Below are positions 8,433-16,112 of a stretch of DNA of 32,649 nt, piece by piece (the first letter of the stretch is position 1; the number at the start of each line of letters is the position of its first letter). Below the pieces are notes generated by a model. It saw only the letters and a program-made list of their open reading frames with translations, was not told where the DNA came from and made no database searches. Source of the DNA: Cellulomonas sp. ACRRI (GTDB lineage: Bacteria > Actinomycetota > Actinomycetes > Actinomycetales > Cellulomonadaceae); the NCBI RefSeq assembly GCF_022346185.1, contig NZ_JAKRMS010000035.1:1-32649 (forward strand), read 5' to 3'. Position numbers and translations under genes: made by a program.

Positions 8433-8735
8433 GTTCTTGTCCTTCTGTCCATCCGGTGACGGTGCCGGGAACTCCCCGGACCGTGCCGCAATGCCTATCC
8501 CGCGTCCTGCACCGGGTGGACCAGCCGGATGGCTGGAAGGTGCCGCGCGGGTGTCCCCGGAAGGGGGCCCGACCGGCGCCGGTCAAGCGTCAGTACGTCA
8601 CTGCAACACGGCGATCCTCTCACGCAGGTCATCGCGACGCCACGGTTCTCCCGGGCCCGATGTCGCGTCGATCACAACGATCCGGTCACGGTGCGATCAC
8701 AGCACGACCACACCGACCGACCGGTCGGCAGGGGT
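8433..8735 (-). other. Non-coding leader region between csp and the MFS gene
   Basis: This stretch of 303 bases has no convincing gene. It must hold the csp promoter and leader, but no clear -35/-10 pair was found. A 12-bp palindrome CCGACCGGTCGG lies at 8717-8728, immediately after the MFS stop, and could be its terminator or an operator. Two CGATCACA copies occur between 8668 and 8702. Confidence 0.4.
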
Positions 8736-10133
8736 TCAGACCGCGAGCCCCGGATGCGCCCGGCGGGCCCCCCGGCGGCCGAGCAGCATCGCCCCGACGC
8801 CGAGCGCCCAGGGCACCGCGACCCACGCGAACGCGGCCCGGAAGGCCGCGAGGTCCCGCGCGCCGCTCCCGGCACCGCCGCCGGAGGCCGCGTCCAGCAC
8901 GATCCCGACGACGAGCATCGTCGCCAGCGCACCGACGAACCCGCCGGTGTTGACGAAGCCGGTCGCCGTGCCGAGCCGCCGCGGCGGCGTGCAGGACCGC
9001 GCGACGTCGAACGCCACCAGCGACGTCGGGCCACCGACCGCCACGACCACCACGAACCCGCACAGCACCGCGTACGGCACGGGCTCCGACGGCAGGGTGA
9101 CCGACAGCCAGGCCAGCCCGATCGCCGCCGACGTCCCCAGGGCCAGCGGCATCCGCGCGCGCGGGTGCCGGCCCACGACGACCCCGATGACGGGGCCGGC
9201 GACGACCGCGGCCACGACGTTGAGCGTGAGCAGCGCGCTCGCCTCGCCCGCGGTCCGCCCCTGGCCCTCGACGAAGAACGCGTACCCCCACAGCAGCACG
9301 ACGACGTGGTTGCTGAACTGACCGGAGAAGTGCATCCAGAACGCCAGGCGCGCCCCGGGGTCGCCGAGGACCGCGCGCAGCGCCCCGGGCTCGCGGGGCG
9401 CTCGCGCGCGCGCCGGGCGCCACCGCCGGCGCAGGAGACCCGCGCGCCACCACGGTGCTGGTGCGGCGCCGGCGGCCAGGCCCGCCGCGACCCCCGCCTC
9501 GGCCTGCTCCCCCGCCGACGCGCCCGGCTCCCCGGGCGACCCGGGCCCGCCGGGGACGTCCGGCTCGACCGGCGCGTCCCGCACCACCGCGACCACGGCG
9601 ACGGTCGCGACGACCCCCACGGCGGCGACCGACAGGAACGTGGTCCGCCAGCCCTCGGCGTGCAGCAGGGCGACGACGGGGACGGCCGACAGCACCTGCC
9701 CGAGCTGCCCGAGGCTGCCGGTGAGCTGGGTCATGACCGGGACCCGCCGCGCCGCGAACCACGCCGGCACGAGCCGCACCACCGAGACGAACGTCAGCGC
9801 GTCGCCCGCGCCGACCAGCACCCGGCCGGCGAGCACCCAGCCCGCGGACGGGGCGAGCGCCAGCACCGTCTGCCCGAGCGCCATCACGGCCGCGCCGGAC
9901 GCGACGAGGACCCGGGGGCCGTACCGGTCGAGCAGCACGCCGACGGGCACCTGGAGCAGCGCGTAGACGACCAGCTGCGCGACCGCCATCGTCGCCAGCA
10001 GCGCCGAGGAGACCCCGAACAGCTCGGTGACCTCGAGCGTGGCGACGCCGAGGGACGACCGGTTCATGATCGCGACGACGTACGCGCCGACCGCGACGGA
10101 CCAGACGAGCAGGGCGCGGCGGTCGGTGGTCAC
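8736..10133 (-). CDS. Major facilitator superfamily transporter
   Basis: This 465-residue integral membrane protein has about 12 hydrophobic segments and the MFS loop motif LLDRYGPRVLVASGA between helices 2 and 3 (near residue 67). A long, Gly/Pro/Ala-rich cytoplasmic loop (about residues 195-240) divides the two halves. The N-terminal half resembles nitrate/sugar-phosphate or oxalate-type MFS members (MNRSSLGVA, GRVLVGAGDALTFVSVVRLV). The substrate cannot be assigned. The start is GTG at 10133; a CAGAAT hexamer eight bases upstream could be the -10 of a leaderless message, since no ribosome binding site is seen. The PAC2 gene lies 59 bases upstream in the same direction and the two may be cotranscribed. 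Confidence 0.88.
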   Translation of the reverse strand: MTTDRRALLVWSVAVGAYVVAIMNRSSLGVATLEVTELFGVSSALLATMAVAQLVVYALLQVPVGVLLDRYGPRVLVASGAAVMALGQTVLALAPSAGWVLAGRVLVGAGDALTFVSVVRLVPAWFAARRVPVMTQLTGSLGQLGQVLSAVPVVALLHAEGWRTTFLSVAAVGVVATVAVVAVVRDAPVEPDVPGGPGSPGEPGASAGEQAEAGVAAGLAAGAAPAPWWRAGLLRRRWRPARARAPREPGALRAVLGDPGARLAFWMHFSGQFSNHVVVLLWGYAFFVEGQGRTAGEASALLTLNVVAAVVAGPVIGVVVGRHPRARMPLALGTSAAIGLAWLSVTLPSEPVPYAVLCGFVVVVAVGGPTSLVAFDVARSCTPPRRLGTATGFVNTGGFVGALATMLVVGIVLDAASGGGAGSGARDLAAFRAAFAWVAVPWALGVGAMLLGRRGARRAHPGLAV

Positions 10134-10192
10134 GTGCAGCCATTCTGCCCGCCCGGGCGCGGGGCCCGGACGAGTCGGCGGTCACACCGCGG

Positions 10193-11137
10193 TCAGAACC
10201 CCGTGCCCGGCCCCTTCTCGTCGCCCTGCTGGGCGAGGAACCGCTCGAACTCCGCGCCGAGCTCGTCGGCGGTCGGCAGCTCCGCGGTCTCGGCGAGCAG
10301 GCTCGGCCGCCCGATGTTCCGGGCGAACGCGTCGTACTGCTGCTCGAGCGCGTGCACCACCGTCTGCACCTCGGGCTGCTCCTCGACCTGGCGCTCGACC
10401 TCCAGCATCGTCTCGGACGCGGCCTCGGTCAGCGCCCCGAGGTCGAGCTCCAGCCCGGCGGCGCGCTGGACGTGCTCCAGGCCGGTGATGGACGCCTGCG
10501 GGAACGGCGACTGCGCGAGGTAGTGCGGGACGTGCACCGCGAAGCCCATGGCGTCGTGACCGGACTGGCCGAGCCGGATCTCCAGCAGGGTGCCCGCGGA
10601 GGCGGGTACCTGCACGGTGCCGAACCAGGACGTGTAGTCCGCGACCAGCTCCGGCCGGTTGGCGTGGGCGGTGACCGACAGCGGGCGGGTGTGCGGGATC
10701 CCCATCGGGATGCCGTGCAGCCCGACCGTGAGCGGGACGTCGAACCGCTCGACGATCTGCCGCACGGCGGCGGCGAACCGCTCCCACTGGACGTCCGGCT
10801 CGACGCCGTGCAGCAGCAGGAACGGCACCCCGGAGGTGTCGCGCACCAGGTCGACGGCGAGCTCGGGCTCGTCGTACTCGCCCCAGTGGTCGCCCTCGAA
10901 GGTGGCGGTGGGGCGGCGGGAGCGGTAGTCGAGCAGCTGGTCGACGTCGAACGTCGCCAGCCGCTCGGTCGGGAGCTGCTCGGTCAGGTGCTCGGCCGAC
11001 AGCCGCCCGGCGCCGCCGGCGTCCACGAAGCCGCGCACGGCGTGCACGAGCACCGGCCCGCTGCCGCCCGCGGTCCGCGCCTCGACCTCGGCGGCGACCG
11101 CCGGGTCGACGGCGTAGATCTCGCTCGGGTCCAGCAT
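10193..11137 (-). CDS. PAC2-family (proteasome assembly chaperone-like) protein
   Basis: This 314-residue soluble protein matches the bacterial PAC2 family. It has VLVHAVRGFVDAGGAGRLSAEHL at about residues 29-51, LATFDVDQLLDYRSRRP with FEGDHWGEYDEPEL, then VPFLLLHGVEPDVQWERF and the Pro-rich HGIPMGIPHTRP loop near residue 147. The C-terminal ~100 residues are helical and Glu-rich with coiled-coil character. Archaeal/eukaryotic relatives help proteasome assembly; the actinobacterial role is not established and no proteasome gene is nearby. The ATG at 11137 has AGGGAGGA upstream, a strong ribosome binding site. The gene is divergent from the HelR-like helicase, with a 297-base shared gap. Confidence 0.85.
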   Translation of the reverse strand: MLDPSEIYAVDPAVAAEVEARTAGGSGPVLVHAVRGFVDAGGAGRLSAEHLTEQLPTERLATFDVDQLLDYRSRRPTATFEGDHWGEYDEPELAVDLVRDTSGVPFLLLHGVEPDVQWERFAAAVRQIVERFDVPLTVGLHGIPMGIPHTRPLSVTAHANRPELVADYTSWFGTVQVPASAGTLLEIRLGQSGHDAMGFAVHVPHYLAQSPFPQASITGLEHVQRAAGLELDLGALTEAASETMLEVERQVEEQPEVQTVVHALEQQYDAFARNIGRPSLLAETAELPTADELGAEFERFLAQQGDEKGPGTGF

Positions 11138-11434
11138 GGGGTCCTCCCTGGGGGTCAGTCCGCGCGCCGCCCGGGGGGCGGCGTCCTGAGGGTGACAACA
11201 CCGCGGGCGCCCCGGCTCTTCCCGACGCCGTGGCGGATCTTCCAGCAGGCCGCCCGCCCGTGCCGGGGCGGGCCGACCGCCACCCGGTCGGTCGTCGCAC
11301 ACCCCGCCCGGCATGGTGGAGAATGGACGGCCGCTCCGGCGCCCGTCGACCCCGTCGACCCGCGCGGGCGCGGCGCAGGACGGTGGTGCCACCCGGGGGT
11401 CCGGGCGCCACGGGGACGACCGACGGGAGCACGC
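11138..11434. promoter_or_regulatory. Divergent control region between the PAC2 gene and the HelR-like helicase
   Basis: These 297 bases hold a short hairpin at 11165-11183 (7-bp stem CGCCGCC/GGCGGCG) near the PAC2 start. A weak -10-like GAGAAT lies about 105 bases before the helicase start. I looked for a rifamycin-associated palindrome of the kind reported for helR genes and saw none. Confidence 0.3.
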
Positions 11435-13669
11435 GTGACCGGGATCGAGGCGCAGCTGGCGGCCGAGCAGGAGGTCGTCGACGGCCTGTACGCGCGGCTG
11501 GACGAGCTGCGGGCGGGCACCCGCGACCGGCTGGCGGAGGTCCGCCGGGTGGGCCCGTCGGGCTCGCCCCAGAACCGCTCGGAGCGGGACGCGTTCGCCA
11601 CGCTCTACGAGGACCGCCTCGCTCGCCTGGAGGCCGTGGAGGACCGCCTGGCGTTCGGCCGGCTGGACCTGGCCGACGGCGGGCGCCGGTACATCGGCAG
11701 GATCGGGCTGAACGACGACGAGCACGCCTCGATCCTGACGGACTGGCGCGCGCCGGCGGCGCAGTCGTTCTACCGCGCGACCTCCGCGAACCCGGACGGC
11801 GTCGTGCAGCGCCGGCACCTCGTCACCCGCGGGCGCCGCGTGACCGGACTCGAGGACGAGGTCATCGACCTCGACGTGCTCGCCGACGAGGAGGCCGCCG
11901 CCCGGCTCGGCGCCCTGTCCGGCGAGGGCGCGCTCCTGGCGGCGCTGGCCGCCCGGCGCACCGGCCGGATGGGCGACATCGTCGCGACCATCCAGGCGGA
12001 GCAGGACGCGATCATCCGCGCGGACCTCGCCGGCGCCCTCGTCGTCCAGGGCGGCCCCGGCACCGGCAAGACCGCCGTGGCCCTGCACCGCGCCGCCTAC
12101 CTGCTGTACGCGCACCGTCGCGTCCTGGAGCGCTCCGGCGTGCTGCTGCTCGGCCCCAGCCGCACCTTCCTGCGGTACATCGACCAGGTGCTCCCGTCCC
12201 TGGGCGAGACCGGTGTCGTGTCGACCACGGTCGGCGAGCTGTTCCCCGGCGTCGTCGCGACCGGGTCCGAGGACGACGCCGTCGCCGAGATCAAGGGCCG
12301 CCCGGTCTGGCGGAAGATCATCGAGCGCGCCGTGCGGCAGCGGCAGCGCGCGCCGCAGCAGCCGACGGTCGTGACCGTCGACGGCCACCGCATCGTCGTG
12401 AAGCCGTCCGACGTGCGCGGCGCGATCAACCACGCCCGCCGCGGCCACCGGCCGCACAACCAGGCGCGCGTGACCTTCGTGCGCGACATGCTGGGCCGGC
12501 TCGCGGAGCAGTACGTCAGCCAGCTCGGCTGGTCGGTCGCGCCGGACGAGCGCGGCGAGATCCTCGAGGAGCTGCGCACCACCCGGGAGATCCGGATCGC
12601 GCTCAACCTCGCGTGGATGCCCCTGACCCCGCAGGGCCTGGTGTCCGCCCTGCTGTCGAAGCCGGCCCGCCTCGACGCCGCCGCGCCGGAGCTGTCCGCG
12701 CACGAGCGCGCCGCCCTGCTCCGCGACGCCGACGCCCCGTGGACCGAGGCCGACGTCCCGCTGCTCGACGAGGCCGCGGAGCTGCTCGGCGAGGACGACC
12801 AGGCCGCCCGCGCCCAGGCGAAGCACGACGCCGCGCAGCGCGCCCAGGAGCTCGACTACGCCCGGCAGGTGCTGGAGCAGTCCGGCACCGGGCTGGTGTC
12901 GGCCGAGCTGCTGGCCGACCGGTTCGCCGCGACCGGCCCGGCGCTCACCACCGCCGAGCGCGCCGCCGCCGACCGCACCTGGACCTACGGCCACGTGGTG
13001 GTCGACGAGGCGCAGGAGCTGTCCCCGATGGCGTGGCGGATGGTGCTGCGCCGGGTGCCGACCCGGTCGCTGACCGTCGTCGGCGACGTGGCGCAGACCT
13101 CGACCGCCGCCGGTACCCGGGACTGGGCCGCGACGTTCGACCGGATCCTGGCGGGCGGCTGGCGGCTGGCGGAGCTGACCGTGAACTACCGGACGCCCGC
13201 CTCGGTGGCCCGCGCGGCCGAGCGCGTGGGCCGCGCGGCCGGGCTGCCGCTGACGCCGACGACCTCGGCGCGGGACGTCGAGGACGCGCTGCGCACCGAG
13301 CAGGTCGACGCGGCGGCGGTGCCCGCGGCGGTCGCCCGGCACGCGGAGGCCGCGCTCGCCGCGGTCCGCGACGCGAGCGGCGCGGGGCGGGTGGCCGTCA
13401 TCGCGGCGCCGGAGGCGCTGCCCGCGCTCGCCCGGGCGCTGCCGCAGGCCGGCGCCACCCGCGCCGGCGCGCCCGACCTGGACGCGCCCCTGACGCTGAT
13501 GTCGCCGACCCAGAGCAAGGGCCTGGAGTTCGACGCCGTGGTCCTGGTCGAGCCCGCGGACGTGCTCAAGAGCGGGGCGGGCGACCTCTACGTGGCGATG
13601 ACCCGGCCGACGCAGTCGCTCCGGGTGGTGCACAGCCGGCCGCTCCCCGCGGGCTGGGAGGCGGGCTGA
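11435..13669 (+). CDS. helR: HelR/HelD-like UvrD-superfamily ATPase acting on RNA polymerase
   Basis: This 744-residue SF1 ATPase has an N-terminal antiparallel coiled-coil (about residues 1-70) of the HelD type, expected to probe the RNA polymerase secondary channel. Walker A is GGPGTGKT at 206-213 (Lys212). A long insertion follows, with Walker B VVVDEAQEL at about 521-529 (Asp524, Glu525). C-terminal SF1 motifs VNYRTP, SPTQSKGLEFD and YVAMTR are present. The order matches actinobacterial HelR, which removes stalled or rifamycin-bound polymerase; this function is inferred from the family. The start GTG at 11435 has GGGAG upstream. The alternative is a generic AAA-type helicase of the same family. 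Codon use matches its neighbours, so I see no sign of recent transfer. Confidence 0.85.
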   Translation: MTGIEAQLAAEQEVVDGLYARLDELRAGTRDRLAEVRRVGPSGSPQNRSERDAFATLYEDRLARLEAVEDRLAFGRLDLADGGRRYIGRIGLNDDEHASILTDWRAPAAQSFYRATSANPDGVVQRRHLVTRGRRVTGLEDEVIDLDVLADEEAAARLGALSGEGALLAALAARRTGRMGDIVATIQAEQDAIIRADLAGALVVQGGPGTGKTAVALHRAAYLLYAHRRVLERSGVLLLGPSRTFLRYIDQVLPSLGETGVVSTTVGELFPGVVATGSEDDAVAEIKGRPVWRKIIERAVRQRQRAPQQPTVVTVDGHRIVVKPSDVRGAINHARRGHRPHNQARVTFVRDMLGRLAEQYVSQLGWSVAPDERGEILEELRTTREIRIALNLAWMPLTPQGLVSALLSKPARLDAAAPELSAHERAALLRDADAPWTEADVPLLDEAAELLGEDDQAARAQAKHDAAQRAQELDYARQVLEQSGTGLVSAELLADRFAATGPALTTAERAAADRTWTYGHVVVDEAQELSPMAWRMVLRRVPTRSLTVVGDVAQTSTAAGTRDWAATFDRILAGGWRLAELTVNYRTPASVARAAERVGRAAGLPLTPTTSARDVEDALRTEQVDAAAVPAAVARHAEAALAAVRDASGAGRVAVIAAPEALPALARALPQAGATRAGAPDLDAPLTLMSPTQSKGLEFDAVVLVEPADVLKSGAGDLYVAMTRPTQSLRVVHSRPLPAGWEAG

Positions 13670-13703
13670 CGCGGGGCACCGGTGTCCGAGGACCGGGACC
13701 GGC

Positions 13704-13732
13704 TTGGAACCGTGCGCCCGGAGGCGCACCAT
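13704..13732 (+). promoter_or_regulatory. Putative serA promoter, leaderless
   Basis: TTGGAA (13704-13709) and CACCAT (13727-13732) are 17 bases apart, and the latter ends six bases before the GTG at 13739. The spacing matches the other leaderless starts in the window, although the first base of the -10 is C rather than T. Confidence 0.4.
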
Positions 13733-13738
13733 AGGCGC

Positions 13739-14935
13739 GTGCTACGCGCCCTGCTCCTCGAGAACCTGCATCCTCAGGCCCGCACCATCATGGAGGCGGC
13801 CGGCTACGAGGTCGTCACGCGCTCCGGCGCGCTCGACGAGTCCGAGCTGATCGAGGCCCTGCAGGGCGTGCACCTGCTCGGCATCCGGTCCAAGACCCAG
13901 GTGACCGAGGCGGTGCTCGACGCCGCGCCGGACCTGGTCGCGATCGGCGCCTACTGCATCGGCACGAACCAGATCGACCTGCACGCGGCCGCGTCCCGCG
14001 GCGTGGCGGTGTTCAACGCCCCGTTCTCGAACACCCGCTCGGTCGTCGAGATCGCGCTGGCCGACATCATCGCGCTGACCCGGCGGCTCACGGTGCTCGA
14101 CCGGTCGATGCACGACGGCGTCTGGAACAAGTCGGCGGACGGCGCGCACGAGGTGCGCGGCCGCACGCTCGGCATCGTCGGCTACGGCAACATCGGCACC
14201 CAGCTGTCCGTGCTCGCCGAGAACCTCGGCATGTCGGTCGTGTTCTACGACACCGCCGAGAAGCTCGCGCTGGGCAACGCCCGTCGGGCCGAGACGCTGG
14301 ACGAGCTGCTCGACGTCGCCGACATCGTGACCCTGCACGTCGACGGCCGCAGCGGCAACGCCGGCCTGTTCGGCGCCAAGCAGTTCGCCCGGATGCGAGA
14401 GGGCGCGATCTTCCTCAACCTGTCCCGCGGCTTCGTCGTCGACTACGCGGCGCTGCGCGACGCGGTGCTCGCCGGGCACGTGGCCGGCGCGGCCGTGGAC
14501 GTGTTCCCGGTCGAGCCGAAGCGCAAGGGCGACCCGTTCACCTCCGAGCTGCGCGGCCTGCCGAACGTCATCCTCACCCCGCACACCGGCGGGTCGACGG
14601 AGGAGGCGCAGGAGGCGATCGGGCAGTTCGTGTCGAACAAGCTGCGCGACTTCATGAACACCGGCACCACGATGCTCAGCGTCAACCTGCCGAACCTCAC
14701 GCTCGAGGCCCGCCCCGGCGTGCACCGGCTCACGTACCTGCACCGCAACGTCCCCGGCGTCCTGGCGGCGGTCAACAACACGTTGGCCGAGCACGGCGCG
14801 AACATCGAGGGCCAGCTCCTCGCGACCCGCGGCGAGGTCGGCTACGTGGTGACCGACGCCGTGGCGGTGGAGCCCGAGGTCGTCGCGGCCCTGCGCGCAC
14901 GCCCGGAGACGATCCGCCTGCGCGTCGTCGACTGA
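13739..14935 (+). CDS. serA: D-3-phosphoglycerate dehydrogenase
   Basis: This enzyme of 398 residues oxidises 3-phosphoglycerate with NAD, the first step of serine synthesis. The NAD-binding motif is GIVGYGNIGTQ at 145-155. The catalytic triad residues of the D-2-hydroxyacid dehydrogenases are Arg230 (NLSRGF), Glu259 (PVEPKRKGD) and His282 (TPHTGGSTEEAQ). The last ~75 residues form an ACT regulatory domain (VPGVLAAVNNTLAEHGANIEGQ), expected to bind serine for feedback inhibition. It is of the E. coli-like short form, without the extra intervening domain of mycobacterial SerA. The start is set at GTG 13739 (LRALLLENLHP) because promoter-like elements end six bases upstream; an in-frame GTG at 13682 would add an unconserved extension. 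Confidence 0.93.
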   Translation: MLRALLLENLHPQARTIMEAAGYEVVTRSGALDESELIEALQGVHLLGIRSKTQVTEAVLDAAPDLVAIGAYCIGTNQIDLHAAASRGVAVFNAPFSNTRSVVEIALADIIALTRRLTVLDRSMHDGVWNKSADGAHEVRGRTLGIVGYGNIGTQLSVLAENLGMSVVFYDTAEKLALGNARRAETLDELLDVADIVTLHVDGRSGNAGLFGAKQFARMREGAIFLNLSRGFVVDYAALRDAVLAGHVAGAAVDVFPVEPKRKGDPFTSELRGLPNVILTPHTGGSTEEAQEAIGQFVSNKLRDFMNTGTTMLSVNLPNLTLEARPGVHRLTYLHRNVPGVLAAVNNTLAEHGANIEGQLLATRGEVGYVVTDAVAVEPEVVAALRARPETIRLRVVD

Positions 14936-14973
14936 CGACCCGCGCCGTCCGGCGGGGCGCCCGGCCCACGCGC

Positions 14974-14979
14974 TAGCGT
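14974..14979 (+). promoter_or_regulatory. -10 element of the aldo/keto reductase gene, leaderless
   Basis: TAGCGT ends seven bases before the GTG at 14987, and there is no ribosome binding site. Confidence 0.5.
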
Positions 14980-14986
14980 CGGGCAC

Positions 14987-16036
14987 GTGCACCTCGCCGA
15001 CGACGCCCGCCACGACCGACTCCCCCTGCGCCGCGCCGGCCGTTCCGGCCTGGACCTGCCCGCGGTGACCCTGGGTCTCTGGCAGAACTTCGGGGACGCC
15101 ACGCCGTTCGCCGACCAGCGCGCCCTCGTGCTCGCGGCGTTCGACGCCGGCGTCGTGCACCTCGACCTGGCGAACAACTACGGCCCGCCGCCGGGCGCGG
15201 CGGAGGAGAGCGTCGGCCGGCTGCTCGCGACCGACCTCGCGCCGTACCGGGACGAGCTCCTCGTCGCGACGAAGGCCGGCTACCGGCAGTGGCCGGGACC
15301 GTACGGCGAGTTCGGCTCGCGGAAGTACCTGCTCGCGTCCCTCGACCAGTCGCTGCGCCGGCTCGGCACCGACCGGGTCGACGTGTTCTACAGCCACCGG
15401 TACGACCCGAGCACGCCGCTGGAGGAGACCATCGGCGCGCTCAAGACCGCCGTCGACTCCGGCCGCGCGCTGTACGCCGGGATCTCGTCCTACTCCGCCC
15501 GCCGCACGGCCGAGGCGCTGGCGGTCGCCGACGACCTGGGCCTGCGGCTGACCCTGCACCAGCCGTCGTACTCGATGCTGAACCGCTGGGTCGAGCAGCC
15601 CGACGGCGAGGCCGGCGACCGCAGCCTGCTCGACGTCGCCGGGGAGGCCGGGCTCGGGGTCGTCGCGTTCTCCCCCCTCGCCCAGGGCATGCTCACCCGC
15701 AAGTACCTGGGCGGCGTCCCCGAGGACTCCCGGGCCGCGCGGGGCGGGCCGCTGCGCGCCGAGTACCTGAGCGACGAGAACCTGGACCGGGTGCGCGCGC
15801 TGAACGCGGTGGCGGAGGCCCGGGGCCAGTCCCTCGCGCAGCTCGCGATCGCCTGGGTGCTGCGCGACCCGCGGGTGACGTCGGTCGCGCTCGGTGCCCG
15901 CACCCCGGAGCAGCTCCGGGAGAACCTCGCCGCGGTCGACGGCCCTCCGCTGACCGACGACGAGCTGGCCGAGATCGACCGGCACGCCGTCGACGCGGGG
16001 ATCAACCTGTGGGGCTCGCGGTCCTCCGACCTGTGA
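14987..16036 (+). CDS. Aldo/keto reductase, YghZ/GpR type
   Basis: This 349-residue NADPH-dependent TIM-barrel oxidoreductase keeps the AKR catalytic tetrad: Asp60 and Tyr65 (HLDLANNYG), Lys96 (VATKAGY) and His137 (FYSHRYDP). LRRLGTDRVDVFYSHRYDP and LAQLAIAWVLRDPRVTSVALGA are family signatures. The GPYGEFGSRKYLLASLDQSL segment is the hallmark of the L-glyceraldehyde-3-phosphate reductase (YghZ) branch, which detoxifies reactive aldehydes. The precise substrate is inferred from that resemblance. The start GTG at 14987 directly follows a -10 element, so the message is probably leaderless. It lies 51 bases after serA in the same direction but has its own promoter. Confidence 0.9.
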   Translation: MHLADDARHDRLPLRRAGRSGLDLPAVTLGLWQNFGDATPFADQRALVLAAFDAGVVHLDLANNYGPPPGAAEESVGRLLATDLAPYRDELLVATKAGYRQWPGPYGEFGSRKYLLASLDQSLRRLGTDRVDVFYSHRYDPSTPLEETIGALKTAVDSGRALYAGISSYSARRTAEALAVADDLGLRLTLHQPSYSMLNRWVEQPDGEAGDRSLLDVAGEAGLGVVAFSPLAQGMLTRKYLGGVPEDSRAARGGPLRAEYLSDENLDRVRALNAVAEARGQSLAQLAIAWVLRDPRVTSVALGARTPEQLRENLAAVDGPPLTDDELAEIDRHAVDAGINLWGSRSSDL

Positions 16037-16079
16037 CACGCACAGCCAACCCGGTGCCGTCGCGTCGGCCTACGCACAC

Positions 16080-16103
16080 GTAACCTACGCATCCGTAGGT
16101 TAC
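16080..16103. promoter_or_regulatory. Perfect palindromic operator overlapping the fadD promoter
   Basis: Ten-base arms GTAACCTACG (16080-16089) and CGTAGGTTAC (16094-16103) flank a 4-base centre. An extra CCTACG half-site sits at 16069-16074. The right arm overlaps the probable -10 TACGGT (16101-16106), six bases before the GTG of the acyl-CoA ligase. The palindrome is AT-rich against its surroundings and looks like a site for a dimeric repressor, perhaps a TetR-family lipid regulator. The regulator gene is not in the window. Confidence 0.75.
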
Positions 16104-16112
16104 GGTGGGCCC

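Noticed and set aside
11138-11434. Rifamycin-associated palindromic element upstream of the HelR-like gene
   Set aside because: I looked for a GGGGCTT...AAGCCCC-type palindrome and found none; the hairpins there are ordinary GC repeats.
13682-13738. Longer serA start at GTG 13682
   Set aside because: The extra 19 residues are unlike SerA N termini, and promoter-like elements sit inside this stretch, ending six bases before GTG 13739.
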